From contig OZ022258.1 of NCBI GenBank assembly GCA_963978905.1, positions 37,509,282-37,573,281 on the forward strand: a stretch of DNA of 64,000 nucleotides, read 5' to 3'. The DNA comes from Trichostrongylus colubriformis (Eukaryota; Nematoda; Chromadorea; Rhabditida; Trichostrongylidae). Positions 31,039-43,269 of this stretch are shown piece by piece. Each line of letters begins with the position of its first letter. Position 1 is the stretch's first letter. A model generated the notes under the pieces. The model did no database searches, was not told where the DNA came from, and saw nothing but the letters and a program-made list of their open reading frames with translations. The translations under genes were made by a program, and so were the position numbers.

Positions 31039-31735
31039 CGGTGGATGAAGGCGTAGAATGGCTAGACGAGAGACAGAATCTCGTGAGAGTCGACGTAGCG
31101 GACGACAGACGGGTGCACGACGAATCCAACGCCTCCGACATTCCGCGATGGGATCTTCTCTCCACGGATAACAAAGACCCGTCGTTGAACTGTCGTACGT
31201 CGGTTCTTCTGCTCTTTGTTTCTTGTACCGCGATCACAAGGAACTTGATGCGAGTCGCAGCGTCGAGGAGAGCATGGAGATTGGCGTTGGACGAGACTGT
31301 TCTGGCGTTGTAGGTGCAGAACATGAAGCAGTCTCCGTGCCCTGTACGAGGTGTGTCGTCATTGTCCAGAATCCATGACGTCCTGCGCAACCCGAGATTT
31401 CTTCGCCTCTAACCGGTTGTCGTACCGTCCGACGTCGGACACGGCAGAGCCCAGTGTGCGGGGTATTGAGGCTGTTTTTCTGCTGGTTGAGCGTTTTTGT
31501 TCCCTGGTATCCTGACGAAGCGTTGCCAGCTCGTCCGCAGGCCCCTTCCTCAACCATCGAAACAGAGGGAAGGGAGGGGGGGGGGGGTCCGCTCTTGCCT
31601 AGGACTTTACTCCTTCTCAGCATGGTTGAACCTGCCAGGAGCATTTGCCGAAGCGAAAAACTCCCGCTGTACATCGCAGTCCAGTCCCATTGCCACCCAC
31701 TCGCCACGATGAGGCGTCGGACCGTCGAGGGGGAA
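31039..31735 (-). mobile_element. LINE inverted copy, part right of BEL
   Basis: Reverse complement of about 18110-18805, beginning with the second copy of the CGGTG duplication. It contains the QETK endonuclease motif on the minus strand and ends where homology to the Q2 segment starts. Confidence 0.85.
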
Positions 31736-32509
31736 GAAAAAAAGTTGCACTAAAGATTTACGGGATTTCGTTTTTGTCCTCGTGGTTGAAATCAATCGAA
31801 GTATCGCTTTTTGCTTCAAATTCCGGAGGCCCTTTCATTTTCTGACCCCGTTTGTACTCGATGCTGTTCAATGATGGTTCAGCACGCCACCACCCTTTCC
31901 TTGTCCATCTACGAGCCAAGGTCAAGTCCTGGCCACGTGGATAATTTGAGCATTATGGTCACGGTCACCGTGCCCGAGATCACCTGCTCTCGTACTTGAG
32001 TTGTTTTCCTAAAGACAGTAGTAATTCGGAAAAGATTGCATTGCTACCTATTACCTAGCACAAAGTATGTTTAGCGATCCATCTTTTTGTAGATATGGGC
32101 GAATCGGTCCAAAAACTCCTCAGAAAGAGGGGGGGGGGGGGAGAAATCCTTGAGGAATTTTTGAAAACACAATCCTCCTTCCAACCCAAACAAAACTGCC
32201 TCTCTAAGGATTATGTATTTTTGAACCATGCATGACACTACCACGAGCGGAGTTCGGTGCGAGAGTACACCATAACAGGAAACAAAAATTGAGCATTACA
32301 GGACATTATGACAAAAAAGGAAATGAGAATGAATACGAAATTGTGTCGTCTACCCTTCTCTCAGCGTGACGTATGTCAGTGAAGTTTACTTGAATCGTTT
32401 CCAGAATCTGTCTCAGCTACCGTAACTTTCGAAGTTTTTTACTGGGCATACTATTTTTACGACGAACAACACCATGGTAACTGATGGTTACATTCATCAA
32501 CGATTCCTT

Positions 32510-33495
32510 TCAATCAAAATCGATTTTCATCAATGCTCTCCATCCTGGTTTTTTCCTCCATCTCACAAAGGCGTTATTACATAGCAACGAGCAGTGAAGA
32601 AACTTTTGTGGTTCCAGCACCACTGCCCTTCTCTGCAAGAGGGACAACATAAATTCCAATTTCTCTTTTCGCGAAAACCTGTGCATCGATATTATTTTCA
32701 AGTTTCTCTGCTATGCCACGAGGCTGTTAGGTGGAACACTTAATAGAGGGCATGTTTCGACCAGATCGTCTTCCTCAAAGGACTAAACGTGGCTGATCAG
32801 ATTCAGGATTTTGTCCACAAGACGCCTCTTCCCACCAGCGGTTTGATAGCAACTCAGGAAAACAGCTGAAAAGACCCCATACGTAAGAAAAGAGCTCAGT
32901 TAGTCCACCATAGCAAGAGCGGAACTCCACGCTGTTAGTCACCAGTGAGAGAGATACCATGCTTTCCTACTGTAGGGACATGCACGCCTCCCTCATCGCA
33001 TCAACAGCTCGCAATGTTACGCAAATGGCAAATAATCATTTGTATTGAATAAGCACTCATATATATATATATATGTTGGATAAGCATATTCATATTCAGA
33101 TTTCTTGCAAAAATTCTAATATGAATCTCGAGCACCTTTTTGCAGAAATCTCAACCTCGCATTTTAAAACTCTGCACTTCACATCAAAATCGTTTCCGCC
33201 ATGCTCCTCCGTCATATGCTTTCCCAAAAGTGCTCTTATGTTACCTCGTCCTTTGCCGGTAAGGCGTTCTTGAATACATATTGCTAGTGTTCTTCCAATT
33301 TCTCCAAGTTACGTTGCATTACATATCTGACATTCTTATTTGATAGATTACACCAAGTTTGGCGCAATGTCTGTTGTGCTATATGGTAATATAGAGTTCC
33401 ACCCAACAACCTCGTTGGCATAGCAGAGAAACTTGCAAACAACTTTTTACGCTTGGAGACGACCACTTCATCTAGGTTAACTCTTGTACACAAAG
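32510..33495 (-). mobile_element. Penelope-like element relic (right arm)
   Basis: Mirror of 16350-17335 and orthologous in position to 49206-50140 in Q2, so it belonged to the ancestral Q segment. Confidence 0.55.
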
Positions 33496-33661
33496 AATGA
33501 GCACAAGCTACTGCGAGGCCATCTGGTCAAAGATTCATTCGGAGATCTCTTCTGCTTTCGTCTTTTGCTGTTAATCCGTCGAAGCATGATGTTCTGAACA
33601 AGTCATTGCCATATTCGCTTGTCGGCCCAACATTGACTTCTCTGAGAGGGTGTGGTCTTAA

Positions 33662-34339
33662 AGGCAGTGTTAGGGCAAATCAGACGAAATACGGAAAAAG
33701 TGGCGAATACGATGGGCTATATGAACAGTAATACCACGGTGAAGGGAAAACGGAAAAGACTGACCAAAAACCCGAAAATAGAACCCCTTCCCCACCGCTG
33801 ATTCTCGACGTGGACGAAAATTCCGTCAAGAGGCGGCTAGCCCGGGCGACTCTGCCATTGCCATGTAGCCAAGTAATCAATGCGCAAAAACAGCGAGGAA
33901 ACAATACAAAAAACTTCAAAAGCATCTTATCGTTAACTGCAAACGAGCGAAGATATCACGCGAGAATCAATGAAAAAGAAAAGAAGAATAGAAAAGAAAA
34001 ACGCGCAGATTATACGGGTGAGCAGCAAAAATCAAAACAATCAAAATAATAATCAGCTGATCAGCACAGTGTATGCGACGTTCTGTTTACGAAAGCGCAC
34101 CCCATCGCTCCAGTTGTGCCGCCCTTCTTGGCTCCTCCCACCCAATCAGGAGGAAGCTCGTCACCAGGAGGCGGGCTGCCCTAGCCAAGGGGGCTTGCCC
34201 TGACGTGGCCGCCTCTGCCACAGCTCAAGGGGGTGCCTTTTGCGGGGGATTTCGCCATACATCGGCCTTTCAGACCCATAATTTCAGTGAATGCTTCCTT
34301 TTGGGATTACCTGTCACCGAATTATCCCTAACACTGTCT
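33662..34339. mobile_element. TTAA-flanked 678-bp DNA element (right arm)
   Basis: Mirror of 15506-16183 with TTAA at 33658-33661 and 34340-34343. The target reads GGTC/TTAA/GTCAGG; the Q2 empty site has TCAA at this spot. Confidence 0.85.
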
Positions 34340-35006
34340 TTAAGTCAGGTTGCGTCATAGGGGTGGGGGGGGGGAGTCATTTCGCATCTTCCTTTCCTTC
34401 GCATAATCCTCCAACCTGCCTGTGTGGAGATCTCATAATTGAATGAGCTGGGGTGTGTGACTATTGTACAGAATACTCCTAGCACCTTTGTCTCGCACCT
34501 ACCATCCACGCACCTCCCTAGCACCGTCCCACACCATGGCATGCGGAGTGACCTTGCATAATTTACTGGCGTGTCTGTTGACCTTTTGTCAACAATGATT
34601 GTCACATCGAAGCACATGGAGTTTATGAATAATGATAACAATAATTATTATCATCGTTTATTATTATTTTTATTTTATTATTATTATTTTTACTAACATT
34701 CAACGGATGTGCAATATTTGCAGCAGACTTTTCGCTCAGACGATAGCTGGTTTTTTTACTTATAATTAGATTAGCGCGATATTATGAAAACGGTGCAACT
34801 CCAAAATATTTCCTGAATTACTGCAAAAAAATGTCCCAGTGTGTAACTAATGCAACGATTCGAATTTCCAATTCTCTCTTATTGTTACTGTCAATTGTTC
34901 GTTAATTGTTAGTAGTAAGTATAAGTACTGTTATGTAGTGTATGTGTACCCGGCGGTGTCTCCCTCACAGCGTCTTGAATGCCGTCAGCAGCTATCAATA
35001 AGTTTA

Positions 35007-37022
35007 TTAGGAACAGCGAATAATAACAGAACAGAACGAATAATTAGTAGGGTGGTGGGTAGGAAGGGCAGGAAGGTGTGGCGTGTCGGCTGGAAGTGGG
35101 ATCTCTAGCGGTATCAGCGGAGGTAGCTCTGCCTCCTTCACTCGCTTCCTTATACACTCGTACAGTGCCTTGGTGCTGCCCACGCCCAGGTTCTTGCCAT
35201 AGAAATCTAATGCTCCTTCGGGAGCTCCCACTTCCACAAAAACTTTTCCATTCTCAATTTTGTGGCTAGCGGTAGGAAACATCTGTAATGGTCCAGCTTT
35301 CTTCTCTAACGCATCATCGAGGATTTTCCATACTTCTGAGAGTCCTTTCCAAGTCACTATATTGGTTTCTGTCACAGGTGGCCATACTGTGTCTATGCGG
35401 CCGCCTTCCTCCAGCTGACCATGACATCTTTTAACTGTTTCGCAAATCTAGGCATCTGTGAACTTGACGTCCATGGGCCACACGATTATCCAAGTCGAAC
35501 ACGTCTTCCACTCATCAAGGGCTTCCCTCGAATGTTCGAACGAGGAGGTCACTCTCGTGATTATTCCCCCACGTGGGCCATCTTTCTCCAATAAAAATGC
35601 GTTCTCTAGCGCAGCGAAAGCGACCGGCCCTTCCTTTTTGGAGCGTTGCTTCTTCTCCAGCTCGTCTAGGTCACTCCTCAGACTCATCAGGGCGTCATTG
35701 TACGTTGTATCGAAGCAGTAGTCGTCGATTCTCTCATGCTTCGTGATTTCGTCCGTCACATAGATGAACTCAGTCCAGTCCATACAGCGGTCATAAGCAA
35801 GTTTTAATACTTTCTTCAAAACTTCATTGTCGAGGCACACCATTCCTTTTTTCCACGATCGGATCTTCTCAGCCGTGGTCATGTCGCTTCTGATGAAAAT
35901 GCTAGCAGCCATCCATGCTCGCCACAGTGATCCTATGGGTTCTTTCGCAAAGGCTCCTGGGAAAGCTATTCCCTCGAGATCACCGAAACATGCTCTATCC
36001 AGACATTCATCTTTACAGCGATACAGTAGATGTCCTTGACTGTTCTTCGATTCAATGACAGCTCCTCTGAAATGAGAACAATACATTTTGTTCACCTTAA
36101 TCTTAGGTTTTCTCACACTTTTCCCTCTACTTGTCGCTGTATCTATTCTATCGTCCGAAATTTGCTTCGGCACTATCCTCAACATGTCATACTGAACCCG
36201 AATTGGTTCCGAATTTCCTCCTATCCGAGTGACAACTGCTGAGTTCTCGCTAGTTCCGATCACGCGGAAAGGTCCAGCCCATTCGCTTGTCAGCTTGGGA
36301 TGCGAACTCATTGCTTTTTCTTTTGGTGCAAGTAGGTATACTCTATCTCCTAATTTTGGCAGTTTCTCACTGTCAACCTCATTTCTTTTGTCATAGTCCA
36401 TTTTCATTTTCTCTCCCACTCGGTCGTTGTACTCGCGCACTCGCTCCTGCCATTTCCTCTTTTTGCCTGCAGCTAGTGTCTTCACTACGGCATCATTTAG
36501 CCCTTCTACCGTTTCTGAGTCCTCTCCTACTCGTCCTGAATCGGTTGTCTTCAGTGAAGCACCTATTGCCAGTTTAGGGAGACTGATCTTAATACCTAGG
36601 CTCTCCAGTGCGTTCGTGCCTAGCAAAACTTCTCTTCCCTTATCTTTCGATATATAGAAGGCAACTTCCGACTCAGACCCTCCCTCGATTCTAACTGCAA
36701 TGGCTACACCACCGAGAAGATTCATTCGCTTGTTGGAAGCATCAAAAACAGGGTCGAGTACCTTGTGGTTGATTACTTCGAGACTATCCACATCGAACCC
36801 GTATTCCTGTGCTTCTGCTAGTAGTCCGATTGGCACAACGCTCACCATTGATCCTGTGTCAATCAATGCTGGAACTCTGTCGTGTAGCATCTTTACTCAG
36901 GTGGTCATCTTCTCTCCCACCAGATTTGTCACAAAAGAATTTTTCTTTGCCACCATTCCCATCGAACGGGCTTGTCGCACTATGTCAGATACACGCGTTA
37001 CCTCCTCTCGCTTCACTGTCAT
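35007..37022 (-). CDS. Gypsy pol remnant (right arm)
   Basis: Mirror of 12822-14837: protease (IDTGSMVSVVPIG), no RT, RNase H or integrase core, integrase tail, unrecognised extra domain. The same TGA (36897-36899) and TAG (35448-35450) interrupt the frame. No amino-acid difference from the left copy was seen in the long 480-codon frame. Confidence 0.75.
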
Positions 37023-38182
37023 CGCATGTTTCTGTTAATTTTGTTCACTCTGGGCCTTCCTAATGGACAGTTTAGAGCAATATGCCCCAATTTCGAACAG
37101 TTGAAACACTTTCGGATGTCATCATCTTCCTCCCTTTTGTCTACATAGGTGGTTTGACGCCCGTCAGGCTCATGACAATCTACTGATCTAAATCTATCAT
37201 CCTCCTTTTGGTTCCTATACGCCTGCAGTCTCTTTCGCCATTCCCCTCCTGTAGGTCCGCTTTTCCTCTGCGTTCCGTACATTGTTCGTGCTTGTTCTAT
37301 GGTAATGGCTAACTGCTTTATTTCACTGTACGCTCTGCTCGGGTCGGACCTATGCAGCACACTTAATAACTGCACATGCTCTGGCCAGTCTCTCAAATTA
37401 TCCAGTAAAATCTGCGCATATTCTAAAGACCTCTCTGACATGGCACAGTTGGGGTTCGCTTTCCGACCAAGGTTTTCTAATACTACACAGAACTCTGAGA
37501 TGGACTGATTCGGTCTTAACTTCAAGCCCCTGAGCTCATTCAGAGCCCTCATTCTGGCAGCTGTTGAATCGTTCGAAAGTATTCTATCCATTTCTCTAAC
37601 CACCTCACCGAATCCCTTTTCCACTATATCCTGTGGGATTGCCAAAAATATATTTTTCGCTCTTTCCTCTAAGTGATCATCACCAAGAATCTCTAGCAGT
37701 TCCTTATCCTCAAACCCTAAGGGCTCATACTTCCTTCGAAATCGTCGCAAAAACTCTTTGAAGTTCTCTTTAGCTTTGCCTCGGAAGATTCCAGGGTCAG
37801 CGCAACTACTTGCTTGCAAGAATTTTAGAAAATTCTCCATGTAGTTCTGACCTGCTTCGCATCGCTCCGCGGCTGTGTCCCAGCGATCCGAACGCTGTCT
37901 CGAGTGCTGCACGCAAGGTGCTCCAGTCTGCGTTGCTGCCCGACTCCGCTCTGCTACTCGTGCTGTCATCTGCAAATTTCGGTCATTATCACCATGGAAC
38001 AGAACAGAACTCTTGGTTCCTTCACTGTTCATTTTCATAACTTCCATGGGATCATCCGACAGTTCGTCAAAACTATTTCTTCTGTCCTTTCCTTGCTTGT
38101 CCTGCAGCTCCTGAATTTCTGCCACAATGTCGCGTACCTGCGATACATCAGTGTTCAACATACTGCACATCTCCATAACCAA
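37019..38182 (-). CDS. Gypsy gag polyprotein (right arm)
   Basis: Mirror of 11662-12825 with an identical 387-residue translation and the same CFNCSKLGHIALNC knuckle. Its N-terminal part (38190-38591) is frameshifted as in the left arm. Confidence 0.85.
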   Translation of the reverse strand: MVMEMCSMLNTDVSQVRDIVAEIQELQDKQGKDRRNSFDELSDDPMEVMKMNSEGTKSSVLFHGDNDRNLQMTARVAERSRAATQTGAPCVQHSRQRSDRWDTAAERCEAGQNYMENFLKFLQASSCADPGIFRGKAKENFKEFLRRFRRKYEPLGFEDKELLEILGDDHLEERAKNIFLAIPQDIVEKGFGEVVREMDRILSNDSTAARMRALNELRGLKLRPNQSISEFCVVLENLGRKANPNCAMSERSLEYAQILLDNLRDWPEHVQLLSVLHRSDPSRAYSEIKQLAITIEQARTMYGTQRKSGPTGGEWRKRLQAYRNQKEDDRFRSVDCHEPDGRQTTYVDKREEDDDIRKCFNCSKLGHIALNCPLGRPRVNKINRNMR

Positions 38183-39523
38183 TCTCCATCTCGTTCTACT
38201 ACTTTTAGAAAATCATTCCAGTCATCTACGGTTGTGATCCCTTTTTCTCTGAGCGCCTCTGTTACCGTCTTACCAAAAGTACGGTACTTTTCCGGATTCT
38301 CAGAATCTCTAAAGATCCGCATGCTCTACTAATTCGGTCAGTTACCGCTTGCTCTATGATCGCCCTGTATTTCGCGGCAATTCGTGCCCCTTCCAGATCC
38401 GCTCTGATCTTTGGGCCGATATCCCTGATCGCTACAATTGCCTTCTCTATTTGACCACTTAGTCCTGATGCTAAGAACTCCTCGCTCGTCCTCGTTCTCA
38501 CCTCGGTGCTTTCATCCTCAAAATTCTGCACCATGTTTCCACACTCCGTTGTGCCCTGCACGGCTTGCTCAAAGTTCCTGCAATCATTCATTTTAGTCGA
38601 TTCGACTGCTCTTTATCGCCTTTTTCACTATTCGGCGAGTTCTCACAAAGACCTTATTGACCACTCTGAAGCTACTCTAGACGCTTATGGGGAGTGGCTT
38701 GGCCCCCATGTAGTGTATGTGTACCCGGCGGTGTCTACCTCACAGCGTCTTGAATGCCGTCAGCAGCTATCAATAAGTTTATTAGGAACAGCGAATAATA
38801 ACAGAACAGAACGAATAATTAGTAGGGTGGTGGGTAGGAAGGGCAGGAAGGTGTGGCGTGTCGGCTGGAAGTGGCTGTCGGCTGGCGGTGGCGTGTCCAA
38901 CGGCAGACGGCGGTCGACGGCGGTAGACGGCGGTAGACGGCGGTGGACGGCGGTGACGGCTTCCGTGGGCCGCTGCCCACTTCACGGGCGGTCGAGGGGG
39001 AAATCACAACTGCCTACTGGGTGGCCGCGGCCCCCTTTTATAGCCCCCTCCGGGCTCTCTTGACCACCCGCGGAGTGGCGGGCTCGAGATCACGGACACC
39101 CGCTCTCGACAGTTATCATTAATAAAATGATAAACTCCATGTGGTTCGATGCAACAATCATTGTCGACAAGAGGTCAACAGACACAGCAGTCAACAAGGT
39201 CACCCCATGCCAAGGTGTGGGGAGCGGTGCTAGGGAGGTGCGAGGTAGGCGTAGTAAAGGTGCTCAGGAGTATTCTGTACAATAGTCCCACTCACACTGA
39301 GCTGAGCACACGGTCTTCAATACATCAGCACACTGCAGAAAAGAAAAGAAAAACATAAAAAAGCTCAGGGCAGACTTTCTACAGATGTATTACTAACATG
39401 AGTGGAATCTGAAACCGGGAGCACAAACTATTGTGTCCAGCACCTTGGAAGATAGGGAACCGGGAAGTTTTTGGTATGAACGAAGAAAGAGCCGATGACA
39501 CCTGCAGAGATAAATGTTACTCG

Positions 39524-40230
39524 ATTTCACAGGGAGCTAGAGACTGGTAGGACTGAAAAACGTGGTAACAAAGACATGAATGTGCAGGTTTCTGAGGGAG
39601 AACTCATGAAGGCGCAGGAAGCTGAAGATGTAGAGAGTTGAGCTGCGGTAGTAAGGGACCCCATGATGGAAATATGCTTACACATGATTAAGGCGCAGCG
39701 TAAAGCATGTAATATAGTGAAGCTCTATCGAAGGTTTACGCTTCGCAGTTTAACACTGCTGACGAACAAAGCATCACATGGCATAGAACATACAAGAGTT
39801 TGTAACGGAAGGCGTTTGTAAGGACTGCTGCAGGGAAGTCTTGAAATTACGACTATGCGGAAAACAAATACAAGTGAGCAGTGTTTCATATTGCGCTTAG
39901 TAAATTAGTCAGTTAGAAACAGTGTCAAGAAAAGTGTAGAAAGTAGTATTTACCTTTATTTTTAGAATTTTCACCGATTTTCATTGTTTCTTTTTATCTC
40001 TGCTAGTGCCTTTTCATTTCTGCAACTCATGTTTTTTAGCTGAAGCTTTGGAACATATTAAGAGGAATCACCTGGGGAAGTCAGGCCAAAAGCGCATTCG
40101 GGGAGGTGCCAGGTAATTGGAGAATTGGCGATGTAGGAAGTGTGAGAGGTCAATCATGACTGAAGCTGTGCTCCTCTCTGAGGCGTCCATTGCTGCCGAA
40201 TCAGAATGATGGATAATTCTCGCGAATTAA
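39524..40230. other. Q1 upstream region of the secreted-protein gene
   Basis: Aligns with 50690-51440 in Q2 (for example AGGCGCAGCGTAAAGCAT against AGGCGCAGCGTGAAGCAT), diverged by roughly a tenth by eye. There is no conserved frame on either strand, so it is probably promoter and intergenic DNA. Confidence 0.5.
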
Positions 40231-40241
40231 TGCTTTTTCAG
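40231..40241 (+). promoter_or_regulatory. Trans-splice-type acceptor before the start codon
   Basis: TGCTTTTTCAG lies five bases before the ATG, with no coding sequence upstream. The paralogue keeps the same arrangement (GCTTTTTTCAG, 51443-51453, five bases before its ATG). In nematodes this geometry is typical of SL1 spliced-leader addition. Confidence 0.6.
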
Positions 40242-40246
40242 AAGAC

Positions 40247-43200
40247 ATGATTTCACTCCCCGTTTCTGCAGCTCCATTACTGTGGTTCCTATTGCACTCA
40301 CAGGTTACGGTGCTGCAACATCATTTCAAAAAGTTTATCGACACTCCATGAAGAGGCATAAAACTACTCTCCACAGTTGCCTTTAAGAACTTTGCATTGA
40401 AGGCTTTTTCTGAAAAAAAGTAGTGGGAGAAAAAGGCGTATGTTTTTTTAAGCCATCGGGCTACTGTCAAGCGTCAGCACCTCCTCTACAAGCTGACACA
40501 AGAGTCAGAAGCATAGTGTTCTAGTGGCTCATTCTTAACATCGAGTTTCTGCAGTACTATCGACGAGAAATGTTAACATGAGCAGTGGCAGGTGACGAGG
40601 GCACTCATCAAGGAAGGGTTCCCATGTAACTTTGAATTGAGATCTAGGTGGACCAATAGACATCCGAATATTGACTAGAACTGTGAATACCGAATTAGCA
40701 TGCCATTCTGAAGCGAGTTAGGAAGGGTCAAATTTTGCTTGAAATTACTCCTTGGCAAGGCACTTCGTGCATGGCCCTTGCTGGAGCAGCAACGGCAATC
40801 GTGGCTACACTACACTTCTACAATCTGTTTAGGTAGCAGATCTGTAGAAGTAGGAACGTAGGTATGCTCCGTGCGAGTGCGGGCTTTTTTGAATTTCATG
40901 CTCAGTCGTCAGTAAGAGCTTCTCTTTCACTTCTGAACGCTTCCTTGTACGGGCACTTATTCGCACCCAGCATTTACATTGCATTCTATGGGCAACATTT
41001 CTGCTTTACACACCTAATTACTCTGTTTCCAGTGTTTTATAGATGCTGATACTGATATGACTTGAAGTCGGTTTTATTTGTTTTTCTGATGTTGAGCACA
41101 ACTTTTGAATTTGCCACTAAAATCGTGGAGATCTGAGTCATGTTAGTGGTTATAAATAAAGTGGCAGTGTGAGAGACGGCTGCGAATATGTAGCTGCCAG
41201 ACAAGGAAACGTTTAGGAGTGAAAGAAAGGCACTTACTGACGACGAAACACAAAATAGAAACAAATCCCAACGGACGGGGAGCTAACCCACAATCCTCTG
41301 CTTTCAGATCCGGGACACCACAACGGGGCCATGATTACCGTCTTTGAGTATGCAACGTCATGCCGATGACGAAGTGACAGGTACTACACGCTAACAGTGA
41401 CCCCTGCTGACTCGCTTTAGAATGGCACTTAGCAGTTTTAGTTTTCACACTTGAAACCAGTATTCGGATGTCTATCGATCCATCTAGGTGCCAATCCACA
41501 TTCTACGGGAAGTTGAAACTCCTCTCTGGCTAGATACTACATATACTAATCGCTAATAGAAAGAGCACAATGCAAAACAAAAGACAAAACCAAACTGGAA
41601 ATTCTTTCAGTTCCTTGTTGATCATTCATCTCAGAAGAGTGTGATCCTTCTAGGTCGAACTTTGTTTCAGGTGCCTCCCACAACACCTTCCTGTGTTTTC
41701 GTGGAGTACAGCGCGAAGGTCGACTACCCAGACGACGTAACCTGGGGACATTTCTCGCCCATAACGACAAACATTGTCCATAGCAATAAGACAAGCGAAT
41801 GTTTGAAGATGTGCGCGGAGGTTTATGAAGATTGTGCTGCTGCCGGTTTCTACAAAAAACCGGAAGGACCGGTCAGTTTCTCCTTTGCCTTGAAAGAAGA
41901 AGTCTACAATGCCCTTCTACTCCTTTTCCCACCTATCGCTAGCCGTGCGCTGTCGTCCAGTCATCTACCCTAGCCAGAAACCCCATTCCCTTTCTGCTCT
42001 TCCTTTTATCGCATCGTGACCGTCATACTGCAACTTCGAACAACAGTGCTTCAGTTGTTGGGTGCCCCTATTGGCTGCCTTTATTGTTTGCGGAATCGAC
42101 GACGACACCATAGAATCTCCTTTTCAGCGGGGTGCAGGTCTTCTCATGATTATTGTTCTGTACTGGCGCTACTTGTAGAAAACTCACATTAATTGGTACC
42201 CTTCAACTTTGACTCTTCAACTTTGAGGGCACACCTTGCGATGAATTGTGGGGTTATGCGCCATTACAGAAAGTAGAGTTCCTGGTACGCTCACCAGTGA
42301 TCAAGGAATGAAACAAAACCCTTCACAAAACCAGAAAAATGTGATCTTTTACATAGCAACTATTCGTCGGGCAGCTCCAAGAAAGGAGCGTAGGTAGAGG
42401 AATACATATGCGCTTATAAGAATGAATTATGAAATGTAGTTAAAGAGGCAACGAAATAATTTTTTGCGCCTATTTGTAGTGGTTATAAACTGCACACAAA
42501 AACCTCAGGGTCGGTTTATTCCGCACCAGGAAAGACAGCAAGGCTTTCATCAGAAAAAGTGTGGTAGTGTAGACATTGTTGATCTCAAGGCGATAACGCA
42601 ACCGGTGATGTCCATTACGAGTCTTAACGTAAACGTGATCGATTTACCCCGAATTTTCTAGACTCGTGACACCTATGATCACCTGAGGTGAGAGGGAAAA
42701 CGTCAGAAACAAAGTGCATGGCTGTCCGCTATCTCTTACTGAGGTCGACGTACATCATAGTAATAATAGTGTCTGTTCTGTCCTTGGGCATGGCAGGAAT
42801 AGGTTTATTGGAAGGCACTGGAATAGAAGAGTGATACATAGAAAACACGAGGGATTTATATACCCTCAGGCCCGATCAGAGCCTGGTCAAATAATAGTCA
42901 AAATAGTAGGTGGCCAGATCAACTACCTAGGCACTGATCGGGTGTGAGATCAATGAGTTTCAAATATAATATCAATAAAGAAAATAGTATTCTCAGTTAT
43001 CCCCAACAGTGTCGTTGCCTGAAACACATACCATAATATGCGGTGCTGCTCGACAGGAGCAAGAGATGTATGCTGTGAACATACGTACTTGTCATTGCAT
43101 CGCATTCTATAAAAACATTCACTGAGCTTTTTTACAGACCATGTACTGTGACATCTTCCGAAATGATCCAAATTCCATAAAGATGTATACCTGGCCCAAT

Positions 43201-43269
43201 GAGTTAATATTCGTCTTATACCGTGCCATGGGCAATGGATGCTCTTATGCAATCGAGAAATATCCATGA
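40247..43269 (+). CDS. Secreted eight-cysteine protein, five exons
   Basis: Exons inferred from splice sites and from the paralogue: 40247-40303, 41671-41871, 42554-42628, 42997-43074, 43138-43269. They total 543 nt (180 residues) and every intron is phase 0. Exon 1 is a signal peptide (MISLPVSAAPLLWFLLHSQ). Exon 2 has four Cys in a PAN/apple-like spacing (SECLKMCAEVYEDC) and one N-glycosylation site (NKT). Exon 3 reads CGSVDIVDLKAI, exon 4 IICGAARQEQ, exon 5 TMYCDIFRNDP and ends CSYAIEKYP. Intron 1 holds a foldback transposon. AATAAA occurs 67 bp after the stop. Family not recognised; extra small exons are possible, especially in the 682-bp second intron. Confidence 0.7.
40620..41533. mobile_element. 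Harbinger-like foldback element, copy B (in intron 1)
   Basis: Inverted repeats 40625-40945 and 41190-41530 match copy A (703-1803) in sequence and order, including CATTCTGAAGCGAGTTAGGA and a tRNA-like stretch in reverse near 41270-41335. The ends are degraded and no clean TTA pair is visible. The same insertion exists in the paralogue (51829-52698), so it predates the Q duplication. Confidence 0.55.

Larger units (their letters stand above)
34934..39111 (-). mobile_element. Gypsy-type LTR element, RT-less (right arm)
   Basis: Mirror of 10733-14910 with GTTA at 34930-34933 and 39112-39115. The partial 3' LTR is at 34934-35099 and the 5' LTR at 38709-39111. It has the same disablements as the left copy, so they predate the arm duplication. 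Confidence 0.85.
34451..39297. mobile_element. TIR element with TGAGCTG target duplication (right arm)
   Basis: Mirror of 10547-15393 and of identical length (4847 bp). TGAGCTG flanks it at 34444-34450 and 39298-39304; Q2 at about 50490 carries TTGAGCTG once. Confidence 0.75.
19967..39523 (-). repeat. Right arm of the large inverted duplication, split by BEL
   Basis: This is the reverse complement of 10320-19244. It is interrupted at 20405-31043 by the BEL element and its target duplication; removing those 10,634 bp restores exact colinearity. The right flank (from 39524) continues the Q segment found again at 50.7 kb, so this arm occupies the ancestral locus. Confidence 0.93.

Noticed and set aside
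10320..39523. Whole inverted duplication as an assembly artefact
   Set aside because: The BEL insertion with its own target duplication, a poly-C length difference and a few substitutions distinguish the arms; still listed for checking.
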